A stretch of 43,237 nt of DNA from an uncultured Flavobacterium sp. (GTDB lineage Bacteria; Bacteroidota; Bacteroidia; Flavobacteriales; Flavobacteriaceae): positions 1 to 43,237 of the forward strand of contig NZ_CAMIHH010000016.1 of assembly GCF_946220915.1 (NCBI RefSeq). The letters are read 5' to 3'. Position 1 is the stretch's first letter. Each line of letters opens with the position of its first letter. The translations under genes were made by a program, and so were the position numbers. Shown here one piece after another: positions 6,853-15,336 of the stretch. The notes under the pieces were generated by a model. The model was not told where the DNA came from and did no database searches. It was given only the letters and a program-made list of their open reading frames with translations.

Positions 6853-9800
6853 ATGGCATCAAACAAAAAATACTGGCAAAGTGTTGAAGAGCTTAATGAA
6901 AACAGCTCTATTGTTGAGACGCTAAGAAACAATGAGTTTGTTGAGGAGATCCCTACAAATGAATTCCTTGGTGACAAGGAAACTCTGGAGTCCTCATCTA
7001 CAAGCCGTCGTGACTTTTTGAAATATGTTGGGTTTACTACGGCTGCGGCATCGCTTGCAGCGTGTGAAGGCCCGGTTATCAAATCAATACCTTACGTAGT
7101 CCAGCCGGAAGAGATCATACCTGGTGTTGCTGATTATTATGCAACAACGATGGCAGATGGTTTCGACTTCGCCAACATACTTATCAAAACCCGTGAAGGC
7201 CGTCCTATTAAAGTAGAGAACAATATGCTTCCGGGGGCTAAATATGCTGCTAACGGAAGGGTTCATGCGTCAGTGCTTTCACTTTATGACAGCATGAGGC
7301 TAAAAGAGCCGATGATCAGCGAAAAGCCTGCAACATGGGAAGCTGTCGATGCAAGGGTTAAGCAGGCGCTTTCACAGGCGGCTGCAGGCGGAGGCCAGGT
7401 GGTAGTGCTTACGGGCACAACTGCAAGCCCTTCTACAGATAAGCTCATTGCTGAGTTTGGTGCAAAGTACCCGGGCTTTAAGCATGTAGTGTATGATGCT
7501 GTTTCGTCATCAGAAGCGCTCGATGCCTTCCAGATGGTGTATGGAGAAAGGGCACTTGCTGATTATGACTTTGCAAACGCTGATGTTATCGTTTCTGTTG
7601 GGGCCGATTTCCTTGGCGACTGGCAGGGTGGTAACTACGATGGTGGCTATACAAAAGGGCGTATCCCTGCTAAAGGTAAGATGTCAAGGCATATCCAGAT
7701 CGAGGCAAATATGTCGCTTTCGGGTGCTAATGCCGATAAGCGCATACCGCTTACGGTTACGGAGCAGAAGTATGCCCTTGTAAAAATATACAATGCCGTA
7801 ACAGGTGCTGGCATAACTGTGCCTGCCATTGGAAACGCGGCTTATGAAAAAGCAGTTAACGCTGCCGCTGCCGAACTTAAGGCAAAAGGCTCAAGAGGGG
7901 TATTTGTTACCGGTCTTGATGATGTTAACGCTCAGCTTCTTGCCATAGCGATCAACAACTCACTTTCTTCAGAAGCATTCAAGCCGGGCGCTGCACGCCT
8001 TATCCGCAAAGGTGACGCTAAAGCAGTTGCACAGCTTATAAGCGATATGAAAGCTGGTTCGGTACATACGCTCATCATGAGCAATGTAAACCCGCTTTAC
8101 ACCCTCGCTGACAGTGCTGATTTTGCTGAAGGCCTTAAAAAAGTAAAACTATCGGTTTCCTTCGCTCTTAAAGCAGATGAAACCGCTTCAAAATCCATAA
8201 TTGCTGCTGCTGCACCACACTATCTTGAATCCTGGGGTGATGTTAGCATAGCAAAAGGCAACTACGCCATCACACAGCCTACCATCCGCCCATTGTTCAA
8301 AACAAGGCAGTTCCAGGATGCGTTACTGGCATGGTCAGGCAGTTCGCAAACTTTTTATGATTATGTAAGGGCCGCTGCCCCTGCATGGTCGGTCGGCAAG
8401 TCGTGGAACCAGCTGGTGCACGACGGCCTTGCCGTAACCGAAGTTCCTGCCGCTGCTACAGGCGCGGGTGCTGACTATAACGGTGCGGCTTCTAAGCTTT
8501 CTGCTGCCAAAAAAGGAAGCGGCCTCGAGCTTGTACTTTACACTAAAACAGGCATGGGTGACGGCCAGCAGGCAAACAACCCATGGCTCCAGGAATTCCC
8601 CGATCCTATCACAAGGGTATCCTGGGATAACTACATCACAGTTTCCAAAGCCGATGCCGAAGCGCTTGGCCTTGAAAACTGGAACGTAGCCAATGGTGGT
8701 TTGAACGGAAGCGTCGTTACTGTAAAGCTTGGCAACAAGCAGCTTAAAGATGTGCCGGTTATAATCCAGCCGGGCCAGGCTAAAGGCACTGCGGGCCTTT
8801 CCCTGGGCTACGGCCGCCAGGCTGCCATGCAAAAAGAAATGGTTGTAGGCGTTAATGCTTACACACTATATAATAACTTCAACTCTTTCCAGAATGTAAC
8901 TTTGGAGAAGCAGGGTGGCGAGCATGAGTTTGCCTGCGTTCAGCTTCAGAAGACATTGATGGGCAGGGGTGATATCGTTAAGGAAACTACCCTTAAGGAT
9001 TTTAATGCCAAAGATGCTTCGGAATGGAACATCATGCCGGTAGTATCATTCAACCACGAGGAAGTTCCTGCTGCGTCTATCGACCTTTGGGAATCATTCG
9101 ACAGGACTACAGGGCACCACTTCAACCTTTCTATCGACCTTAATGCCTGTACAGGTTGTGGCGCGTGCGTTATCGCCTGCCATGCAGAGAACAACGTACC
9201 TGTGGTAGGTAAGTCGGAGATCAGGAGGAGCCGCGATATGCACTGGCTGCGTATCGACAGGTATTACTCTCACGAAGAAACCTTTGCAGGTGACGTTACG
9301 CTTAAAGAAGGTACTTCAGGCCTTATGGACTCCATTTCTACCTTCAATGCAATGGAAGACCCGGCAGAGAACCCTCAAGTGGTATTCCAGCCGGTAATGT
9401 GCCAGCACTGTAACCACGCTCCTTGTGAAACTGTTTGCCCGGTTGCAGCAACCTCTCATGGCCGTCAGGGCCAGAACCATATGGCTTACAACCGCTGTGT
9501 GGGTACACGCTACTGCGCAAACAACTGTCCGTACAAAGTGCGTCGTTTCAACTGGTTCCTTTACAATAAAAATAATGAGTTCGATTACCATATGAACAAC
9601 GACCTTGGCCGTATGGTGCTTAACCCTGACGTGAACGTTCGTTCAAGGGGTGTTATGGAAAAGTGCTCATTCTGTATACAGTCTACACAGGAAGTTATCC
9701 TTAGGGCCAAGCGCGAGGGCAGGCAGGTTGCCAAAAACGAGTTCAACAATGCGTGTGCATGTTCTGCGGCGTGTAGCAGTGGCGCAATGGTATTTGGCGA

Positions 9801-9921
9801 TGTTAATGAGAAGGAAGACCCGATCGTGGCTCTTAAAGAGGACGACAGGGCTTACCACCTGCTGAGCCAGATTGGTACTAAGCCGAATGTATTCTACCAC
9901 GTTAAAGTGAGGAACACATAG
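6853..9921 (+). CDS. actB: Alternative complex III subunit B, molybdopterin-like plus Fe-S protein
   Basis: A 1022-residue subunit joining a molybdopterin-oxidoreductase-like N-terminal region (about 80-720), thought to lack the cofactor in ACIII, to an NrfC/PsrB-like ferredoxin region. Fe-S ligands are visible as CTGCGACVIAC near 766, CQHCNHAPCETVCP near 849, CVGTRYCANNCP near 882, CSFC near 937 and CACSAAC near 967, enough for three [4Fe-4S] and one [3Fe-4S] as in the family. A twin-arginine motif SRRDFLK lies at 51-57 rather than at the terminus and is followed by a hydrophobic stretch and lipobox-like LAAC (Cys71), matching export by Tat and lipid attachment. It carries electrons from the ActC quinol site to the haems of ActA. 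Confidence 0.93.
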   Translation: MASNKKYWQSVEELNENSSIVETLRNNEFVEEIPTNEFLGDKETLESSSTSRRDFLKYVGFTTAAASLAACEGPVIKSIPYVVQPEEIIPGVADYYATTMADGFDFANILIKTREGRPIKVENNMLPGAKYAANGRVHASVLSLYDSMRLKEPMISEKPATWEAVDARVKQALSQAAAGGGQVVVLTGTTASPSTDKLIAEFGAKYPGFKHVVYDAVSSSEALDAFQMVYGERALADYDFANADVIVSVGADFLGDWQGGNYDGGYTKGRIPAKGKMSRHIQIEANMSLSGANADKRIPLTVTEQKYALVKIYNAVTGAGITVPAIGNAAYEKAVNAAAAELKAKGSRGVFVTGLDDVNAQLLAIAINNSLSSEAFKPGAARLIRKGDAKAVAQLISDMKAGSVHTLIMSNVNPLYTLADSADFAEGLKKVKLSVSFALKADETASKSIIAAAAPHYLESWGDVSIAKGNYAITQPTIRPLFKTRQFQDALLAWSGSSQTFYDYVRAAAPAWSVGKSWNQLVHDGLAVTEVPAAATGAGADYNGAASKLSAAKKGSGLELVLYTKTGMGDGQQANNPWLQEFPDPITRVSWDNYITVSKADAEALGLENWNVANGGLNGSVVTVKLGNKQLKDVPVIIQPGQAKGTAGLSLGYGRQAAMQKEMVVGVNAYTLYNNFNSFQNVTLEKQGGEHEFACVQLQKTLMGRGDIVKETTLKDFNAKDASEWNIMPVVSFNHEEVPAASIDLWESFDRTTGHHFNLSIDLNACTGCGACVIACHAENNVPVVGKSEIRRSRDMHWLRIDRYYSHEETFAGDVTLKEGTSGLMDSISTFNAMEDPAENPQVVFQPVMCQHCNHAPCETVCPVAATSHGRQGQNHMAYNRCVGTRYCANNCPYKVRRFNWFLYNKNNEFDYHMNNDLGRMVLNPDVNVRSRGVMEKCSFCIQSTQEVILRAKREGRQVAKNEFNNACACSAACSSGAMVFGDVNEKEDPIVALKEDDRAYHLLSQIGTKPNVFYHVKVRNT

Positions 9922-9958
9922 TTAGAAGAAATATTAATAAGAAACAAGATAAAGGATT

Positions 9959-11386
9959 ATGTCGTCTCATTACGAAGCACCCATTAGAAAACCTTTAATT
10001 ATAGGTGACAAAAATTATCACGATGTAACAGTTGATGTTGCAAGGCCGGTGGAAGGCAGGGCCAACAAGCAGTGGTGGATTGCATTCTGCATCGCGCTTG
10101 CCGCTTTCCTTTGGGGTGTTGGTTGCGTTGCTTATACAGTTGGCACCGGTATCGGTACATGGGGTTCAAATAAAACAATCGGCTGGGCCTGGGACATTAC
10201 CAACTTCGTTTGGTGGGTAGGTATCGGCCACGCCGGAACACTTATCTCTGCGGTACTTCTTTTGTTCCGCCAAAAGTGGAGGATGGCAATCAACCGTTCT
10301 GCGGAAGCGATGACCATCTTCTCGGTAATCCAGGCAGCGATGTTCCCGGTATTCCACATGGGCCGTCCGTGGTTAGCGTACTGGGTAATGCCAATCCCGA
10401 ACCAGTTCGGTTCACTTTGGGTTAACTTCAATTCGCCGCTTCTTTGGGACGTATTCGCGATTTCGACCTACCTTTCGGTATCATTGGTTTTCTGGTGGAC
10501 AGGACTTCTTCCTGACTTTGCGATGCTTCGCGACAGGGCCATAACACCTTTTACAAAAAGAGTTTATTCAATTGTAAGTTTCGGATGGAGCGGCCGTGCC
10601 AAAGACTGGCAGCGCTTTGAGGAAGTATCACTGGTACTTGCCGGACTTGCCACACCACTTGTACTTTCCGTACACACTATCGTATCTTTTGACTTTGCCA
10701 CATCGGTAATACCCGGCTGGCATACAACGATTCTTCCTCCGTACTTTGTTGCAGGTGCGATCTTCTCAGGATTTGCGATGGTAAACACGCTCCTTATTAT
10801 CATGAGGAAGGTATCCAATCTTGAAGCATACATTACTATCCAGCACATCGAACTGATGAACATCATTATCATGATCACGGGTTCGATAGTAGGTATCGCT
10901 TACATCACTGAGCTTTTTGTGGCCTGGTACTCTGGTGTTGAATATGAGCAGTACGCATTCCTTAACAGGGCAACCGGCCCTTACTGGTGGTCGTATGCGC
11001 TGATGATGACATGCAACGTGATTTCCCCACAGGTAATGTGGTTCAAAAAAATCAGAACCAGTATCTATGTTTCTTTTGTTATTTCCATCGTTGTAAATAT
11101 CGGTATGTGGTTTGAGCGTTTTGTAATTATCGTTACATCGCTTCATAGGGATTACCTTCCATCTTCATGGACTATGTTCCAGCCTACATTTGTAGATGCG
11201 GGCTTCTTTATCGGAACCATAGGCTTCTTTTTCGTTCTTTTCCTGCTTTATTCGAGGAGTTTCCCTGTAATTGCACAGGCAGAAGTTAAATCGATCATGA
11301 AGACATCGAGCGAGATGTATAAAAAGAAATGGGCTTCTGAAGACCATGGCCACGGACACGACAATCATTCACAAAATCATCACTAA
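9959..11386 (+). CDS. actC: Alternative complex III subunit C, NrfD-like quinol-binding membrane protein
   Basis: A 475-residue polytopic protein of the NrfD/PsrC family with about ten membrane helices from residue 38 onward. It is the main quinol-oxidising subunit in ACIII and faces the Fe-S part of ActB. Recognisable family segments include WWVGIGHAGTLISA near 83, FPVFHMGRPWLAYW near 125 and PPYFVAGAIFSGFAMV near 260. The last residues form a short His-rich tail (DHGHGHDNHSQNHH). It starts 37 nt after actB and ends 9 nt before actD. Confidence 0.93.
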   Translation: MSSHYEAPIRKPLIIGDKNYHDVTVDVARPVEGRANKQWWIAFCIALAAFLWGVGCVAYTVGTGIGTWGSNKTIGWAWDITNFVWWVGIGHAGTLISAVLLLFRQKWRMAINRSAEAMTIFSVIQAAMFPVFHMGRPWLAYWVMPIPNQFGSLWVNFNSPLLWDVFAISTYLSVSLVFWWTGLLPDFAMLRDRAITPFTKRVYSIVSFGWSGRAKDWQRFEEVSLVLAGLATPLVLSVHTIVSFDFATSVIPGWHTTILPPYFVAGAIFSGFAMVNTLLIIMRKVSNLEAYITIQHIELMNIIIMITGSIVGIAYITELFVAWYSGVEYEQYAFLNRATGPYWWSYALMMTCNVISPQVMWFKKIRTSIYVSFVISIVVNIGMWFERFVIIVTSLHRDYLPSSWTMFQPTFVDAGFFIGTIGFFFVLFLLYSRSFPVIAQAEVKSIMKTSSEMYKKKWASEDHGHGHDNHSQNHH

Positions 11387-11395
11387 GATAAGACC

Positions 11396-11920
11396 ATGAG
11401 TAATAAAGTTATACATGTACTGTACAACGACGATGATATCCTGATGGATGCAGTAAGAAAAACACGTGCTGCGCATCATCACATCGAAGAAATTTACACG
11501 CCATTCCCTGTACACGGGCTTGACAAGGCCATGGGCCTTGCACCAACGAGGATAGCTATATGCGCATTCTTATATGGTTTGGTTGGGCTTTCGGTAGCTA
11601 CATCAATGATGTGGTTCATCATGATCCAGGACTGGCCTCAGGATATAGGTGGTAAGCCAAGTTTTACCTATATTCAGAATATGCCTGCATTCGTACCGGT
11701 AATGTTCGAAATGACCGTATTCTTCGCTGCCCACTTAATGGTGATCACCTTTTACATGAGGAGTAAGCTATGGCCTTTTAAAGATGCAGAGAACCCGGAT
11801 GTAAGGACTACTGATGACCACTTCCTAATGGAGGTTTCCGTTCATGGTGATGTAGACCAGATGGTTTCTTTCTTTGAAGGGACACATGCTGTGGAAGTGA
11901 AAGTAATTGAAAAGCATTAA
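11396..11920 (+). CDS. actD: Alternative complex III subunit D (DUF3341)
   Basis: A 174-residue DUF3341 membrane protein. A soluble N-terminal region with VLYNDDDILMDAVRKTR and the marker EEIYTPFPVHGLDKAMGL (about 36-53) precedes two membrane helices (about 60-80 and 99-120). The C-terminal DDHFLMEVSVHGDVDQMVSFFEGTHAVEVKVIE is typical. ActD is a structural subunit that packs against ActC and binds no cofactor. Gap of 9 nt on each side within the operon. Confidence 0.92.
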   Translation: MSNKVIHVLYNDDDILMDAVRKTRAAHHHIEEIYTPFPVHGLDKAMGLAPTRIAICAFLYGLVGLSVATSMMWFIMIQDWPQDIGGKPSFTYIQNMPAFVPVMFEMTVFFAAHLMVITFYMRSKLWPFKDAENPDVRTTDDHFLMEVSVHGDVDQMVSFFEGTHAVEVKVIEKH

Positions 11921-11928
11921 CTAAAAGT

Positions 11929-12471
11929 ATGAAAGCGATATATAAAATAGCATTACTTGCAGTAACATCGGCATCGCTTACTGCCTGTTTTGACAAATCG
12001 GAGCCAAACTACCAGTACATGCCCAATATGTATGAGCCTGTGCCTTATGAAACGTATTCGGAACATCCGGTATTTCCTAATGGGAAAGAGGGCCAGATGC
12101 CTGCAAAGGGTTCTATACCAAGGGGTTTTACGCCTTACGAGTTTCCTAATACAACCGAAGGGTATGAAGCATCCAAAGCAAACCCTTCTCCGCTTGATTC
12201 TTTGGGCTATGATGCCCCACGGGCTGAGCAGCTATTCACGATATACTGTGCCATTTGCCATGGCGATAAAGGTGATGGCAAAGGAAATCTGCCAAAAAGG
12301 GAGAAATTCCTGGGCGTACCTAGCTATAAGGACAGGGTTATTACCGAAGGAAGCGTATTCCATGTGGAGACCTATGGCCTTAACAGCATGGGATCGCATG
12401 CTAACCAACTTACGCAGGAAGAGCGTTGGCAGGTGGCCCGCCACGTAATGAACCTTAAGAGCCAATTATAA
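11929..12471 (+). CDS. actE: Alternative complex III subunit E, monohaem cytochrome c lipoprotein
   Basis: A 180-residue cytochrome c. It has a lipoprotein signal with lipobox LTAC (Cys about 20), then a Pro/Tyr-rich segment (YMPNMYEPVPYETY) and a C-terminal monohaem domain with CAICHGDKGDGKG near residue 107 and NSMGSHANQLTQEERW containing the likely axial Met. In ACIII this subunit sits on the periplasmic face next to ActA and may exchange electrons with the oxidase or soluble carriers. Confidence 0.92.
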   Translation: MKAIYKIALLAVTSASLTACFDKSEPNYQYMPNMYEPVPYETYSEHPVFPNGKEGQMPAKGSIPRGFTPYEFPNTTEGYEASKANPSPLDSLGYDAPRAEQLFTIYCAICHGDKGDGKGNLPKREKFLGVPSYKDRVITEGSVFHVETYGLNSMGSHANQLTQEERWQVARHVMNLKSQL

Positions 12472-12496
12472 TTGTAGAACACTGAAAGCATAAAGT

Positions 12497-14065
12497 ATGT
12501 ACACATTTTCAAGTAGATTAAAAACTTTCGCATTCGTCCTGATGGTACTGGGTATCCTTGGGGTAGGCTATAGTTTTTTTACTGCACCAAAGACCATTGA
12601 AGACGTAGAGAAAATTGTTGCGGAACAGGATGCACACGGCCACCATGGTGATGCCCATGCTGCTCCTTCGCACGATGCCCACGGTTCTGCAAAAGAAGAT
12701 CATCAGTCAGAAGCACACGCTGTACCGGCTAAACCTGCCGATACCGCGCATGCTGTTGCTGTAGACTCTGCACACAAAACAACTGATTCAGTTCATACTG
12801 AGGCTGCTGTTGCTGCCGGCCATGAGGGCCACGATCATGATGCGCACGTAGGCCATGACCATACCGCTGATGCACATGCTCATGAAGGGCACGACCACAC
12901 TGCACACGCTGAAGGTGCACACGGCCATGATGATGCGCATGCCGCCCATGACGAGCACCATCACCACATGGAGCATATGCTTCACCAATTACAGAATAAG
13001 CCATGGTCTGCCGTATATGTTGCCGCTTTGTTTTTTATGCTGATTTCTCTTGGTGCTCTTGCTTTCTATGCTATCCAGAATGCTGCTTCGGCAGGATGGT
13101 CGCCAGTATTGTTCAGGGTTATGGAAGCTATTTCGGCTTATCTTATTCCGGGAGCAATTATAGTATACGTACTTTTAGTGCTTGGAGTGCTTGATATGCA
13201 CCATATCTTTATCTGGATGGACAAAGACGTAGTAGCACATGATCATCTGATACAGGCTAAATCAGGCTATCTTAACAAAACATTCTTCCTTATCAGGGCA
13301 GCTATATTCATGGGAGGGTGGATTTTATACCGCCAGTATGCCAGGAAAAACTCACTTGCACAGGATGAATCGAACGATAACAGCTATTATAAGAAAAATT
13401 TTAAGGGATCTGCCACGTTCCTTGTATTCTTCATTATAACGGAATCGATCATGTCTTGGGACTGGATCATGTCGGTTGACCCACACTGGTACAGCACCCT
13501 GTTCGGATGGTATGTGTTTGCAAGCTTCTTTGTAAGCGGTATTACTACTATCGCAATGATCACGCTTTACCTTAAATCAAAAGGCTACCTCGAATATGTG
13601 AACACCAGCCACATTCATGACCTTGCCAAGTTCATGTTTGGTATCAGCGTGTTCTGGACCTACCTTTGGTTCTCACAATTCATGCTTATATGGTATGCCG
13701 ATATACCGGAAGAAGTAACTTACTTTAAAACCCGTATTGAGGATTATAACCTTCCGTTTTTCGGGATGGTAGCCATGAACTTCGTTTTCCCTGTCCTTAT
13801 CCTGATCAACACTGATTTCAAACGCCTTTCATGGATTGTTGTTACCGCAGGTACGGTTATCCTTGCCGGTCACTATATTGACTTCTTCAACATGATCATG
13901 CCGGCTACCGTAGGCGACCAGTGGTTCATCGGTGCGGGAGAGATTGGCGCGATACTGTTCTTTATGGGCTTGTTTATACTCGTAGTTTTCACTGCGCTTA
14001 CTAAGGCTCCGCTATTGGCAAAACGCAACCCACTCATTGAGGAAAGCAAGCATTTTCATTATTAA
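12497..14065 (+). CDS. actF: Alternative complex III subunit F, second NrfD-like subunit with His-rich insert
   Basis: A 522-residue membrane protein of the NrfD-like ActF family. After a first helix (about 10-29) comes an unusually long hydrophilic insert, about residues 43-160, dense in His, Ala, Asp and Thr (repeated GHDH, AHA and HEGHDHT units, ending in HHHH). About nine more helices follow from residue 172. Family segments SIMSWDWIMSVDPHWYSTLFGWYVFASFF and FWTYLWFSQFMLIWYADIPEE are clear. ActF pairs with ActC and has been proposed to help form a proton path. The His-rich insert is the least conserved part and could bind divalent metal. Confidence 0.92.
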   Translation: MYTFSSRLKTFAFVLMVLGILGVGYSFFTAPKTIEDVEKIVAEQDAHGHHGDAHAAPSHDAHGSAKEDHQSEAHAVPAKPADTAHAVAVDSAHKTTDSVHTEAAVAAGHEGHDHDAHVGHDHTADAHAHEGHDHTAHAEGAHGHDDAHAAHDEHHHHMEHMLHQLQNKPWSAVYVAALFFMLISLGALAFYAIQNAASAGWSPVLFRVMEAISAYLIPGAIIVYVLLVLGVLDMHHIFIWMDKDVVAHDHLIQAKSGYLNKTFFLIRAAIFMGGWILYRQYARKNSLAQDESNDNSYYKKNFKGSATFLVFFIITESIMSWDWIMSVDPHWYSTLFGWYVFASFFVSGITTIAMITLYLKSKGYLEYVNTSHIHDLAKFMFGISVFWTYLWFSQFMLIWYADIPEEVTYFKTRIEDYNLPFFGMVAMNFVFPVLILINTDFKRLSWIVVTAGTVILAGHYIDFFNMIMPATVGDQWFIGAGEIGAILFFMGLFILVVFTALTKAPLLAKRNPLIEESKHFHY

Positions 14066-14084
14066 TATTTAAAGAAATAAACAG

Positions 14085-15305
14085 ATGACTAGTTTATTGG
14101 TAATTATAGTTTTAGTTTTATTAGGCATTGCAATATGGCAGTTAACTAAAATATTCCAACTTACCCAGATAGGAGCGGCTAAAGCTTACGAGGACGGCAC
14201 GTCTGAAATTGCTACCGACAGGGACAATAATGTAAATGGCTACCTGATGTTTGCCTTTGTAGGCTTCATCTACCTGGTTACGATATTCTCATTATGGAAA
14301 TATGGGCACCTTGTACTGGGTACTCCAGCTTCTGAGCACGGGCCACAGTACGATAACCTTATGGCGATCTCAATGGCGCTTATTTTCTTCGTGCAGACCA
14401 TCACACAGTTTTTACTTCACTATTTTGCCTTTAAATACAGGGGCAAACAAGGTAAAGTTGCGTTTTATTATGCTGATAATGATAAGCTGGAGTTCATCTG
14501 GACCATTATTCCGGTAATCGTTCTTGCAGGCCTTATCCTTTACGGGCTATATGCCTGGACAAACATCATGTTTATTGATAAAGAGAAGGAAGACACTATT
14601 TTTGTTGAAGTATATGCCAAGCAGTTCAGCTGGGAAGTGCGTTATGCCGGTAAGGATGGCATGCTTGGTAAAGCCAACGTACGTTATATAGAAGGAGTTA
14701 ACACTACCGGTGTTGATATGTCTGACCCTAAATCATTTGATGATATCATGTCTACCGAGCTGCACCTTCCAAAAGGCAAACAGGTTGTATTCTACTTCCG
14801 TTCGCAGGATGTGCTTCACTCGGCCTACATGCCGCACTTCCGCGCACAAATGAACGTAGTGCCCGGTATGGTTACGGAGTTTGCTTTCGTGCCAACCATA
14901 ACTACCGACGAAATGCGCCAGGATCCGGATATCATGAAAAAGGTAGCCCACATCAACGAGATCAGGTCTAAGAAAAGTGCCGAACTTATTGCTGATGGTA
15001 AAACAGCCCTTGACCCTTATACATTCGATTACCTGTTGCTTTGTAACAAGATATGCGGACAATCGCATTACAATATGCAAATGAAAGTGGTTGTGGAAGA
15101 TGAAGCCGACTTCAATAAATGGCTTCAGGGGAAAGAATCACTGGGCGTTGCAGTAAACAAATCCAAAGAGGATGCTGCCAAGGGTACCGATACCAATGAT
15201 ACCAGGGGCGGAGAGGAAGCTCCGGCAGGAGAGAATGCTACACCGTCGCCAACAGATACTGTTGCAGTTAAGCCTAAGGCAGTAGCGCAGGTAACAAAAC
15301 AATAA
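14085..15305 (+). CDS. coxB: Cytochrome c oxidase subunit II
   Basis: A 406-residue oxidase subunit II. The CuA site is intact: His in LHSAYMPHF near 245 and the C-x3-C-x3-H-x2-M cluster (CNKICGQSHYNM, about 320-331). The canonical pair of helices (about 92-115 and 137-160, the second with FIWTIIPVIVLAGL) is preceded by two extra hydrophobic segments (about 1-20 and 51-70), so four membrane spans are likely instead of two. After the CuA domain a 60-residue low-complexity tail rich in Lys, Asp, Thr and Pro extends into the periplasm. It accepts electrons for CoxA; direct transfer from the adjacent ACIII is expected. Confidence 0.93.
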   Translation: MTSLLVIIVLVLLGIAIWQLTKIFQLTQIGAAKAYEDGTSEIATDRDNNVNGYLMFAFVGFIYLVTIFSLWKYGHLVLGTPASEHGPQYDNLMAISMALIFFVQTITQFLLHYFAFKYRGKQGKVAFYYADNDKLEFIWTIIPVIVLAGLILYGLYAWTNIMFIDKEKEDTIFVEVYAKQFSWEVRYAGKDGMLGKANVRYIEGVNTTGVDMSDPKSFDDIMSTELHLPKGKQVVFYFRSQDVLHSAYMPHFRAQMNVVPGMVTEFAFVPTITTDEMRQDPDIMKKVAHINEIRSKKSAELIADGKTALDPYTFDYLLLCNKICGQSHYNMQMKVVVEDEADFNKWLQGKESLGVAVNKSKEDAAKGTDTNDTRGGEEAPAGENATPSPTDTVAVKPKAVAQVTKQ

Positions 15306-15336
15306 TTCTTTTTAAATATATTCAAATTAAAGAAAT

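Noticed and set aside
8335..8832. 165-residue minus-strand frame inside actB
   Set aside because: Shadow of the actB reading frame; composition is atypical and there is no promoter.
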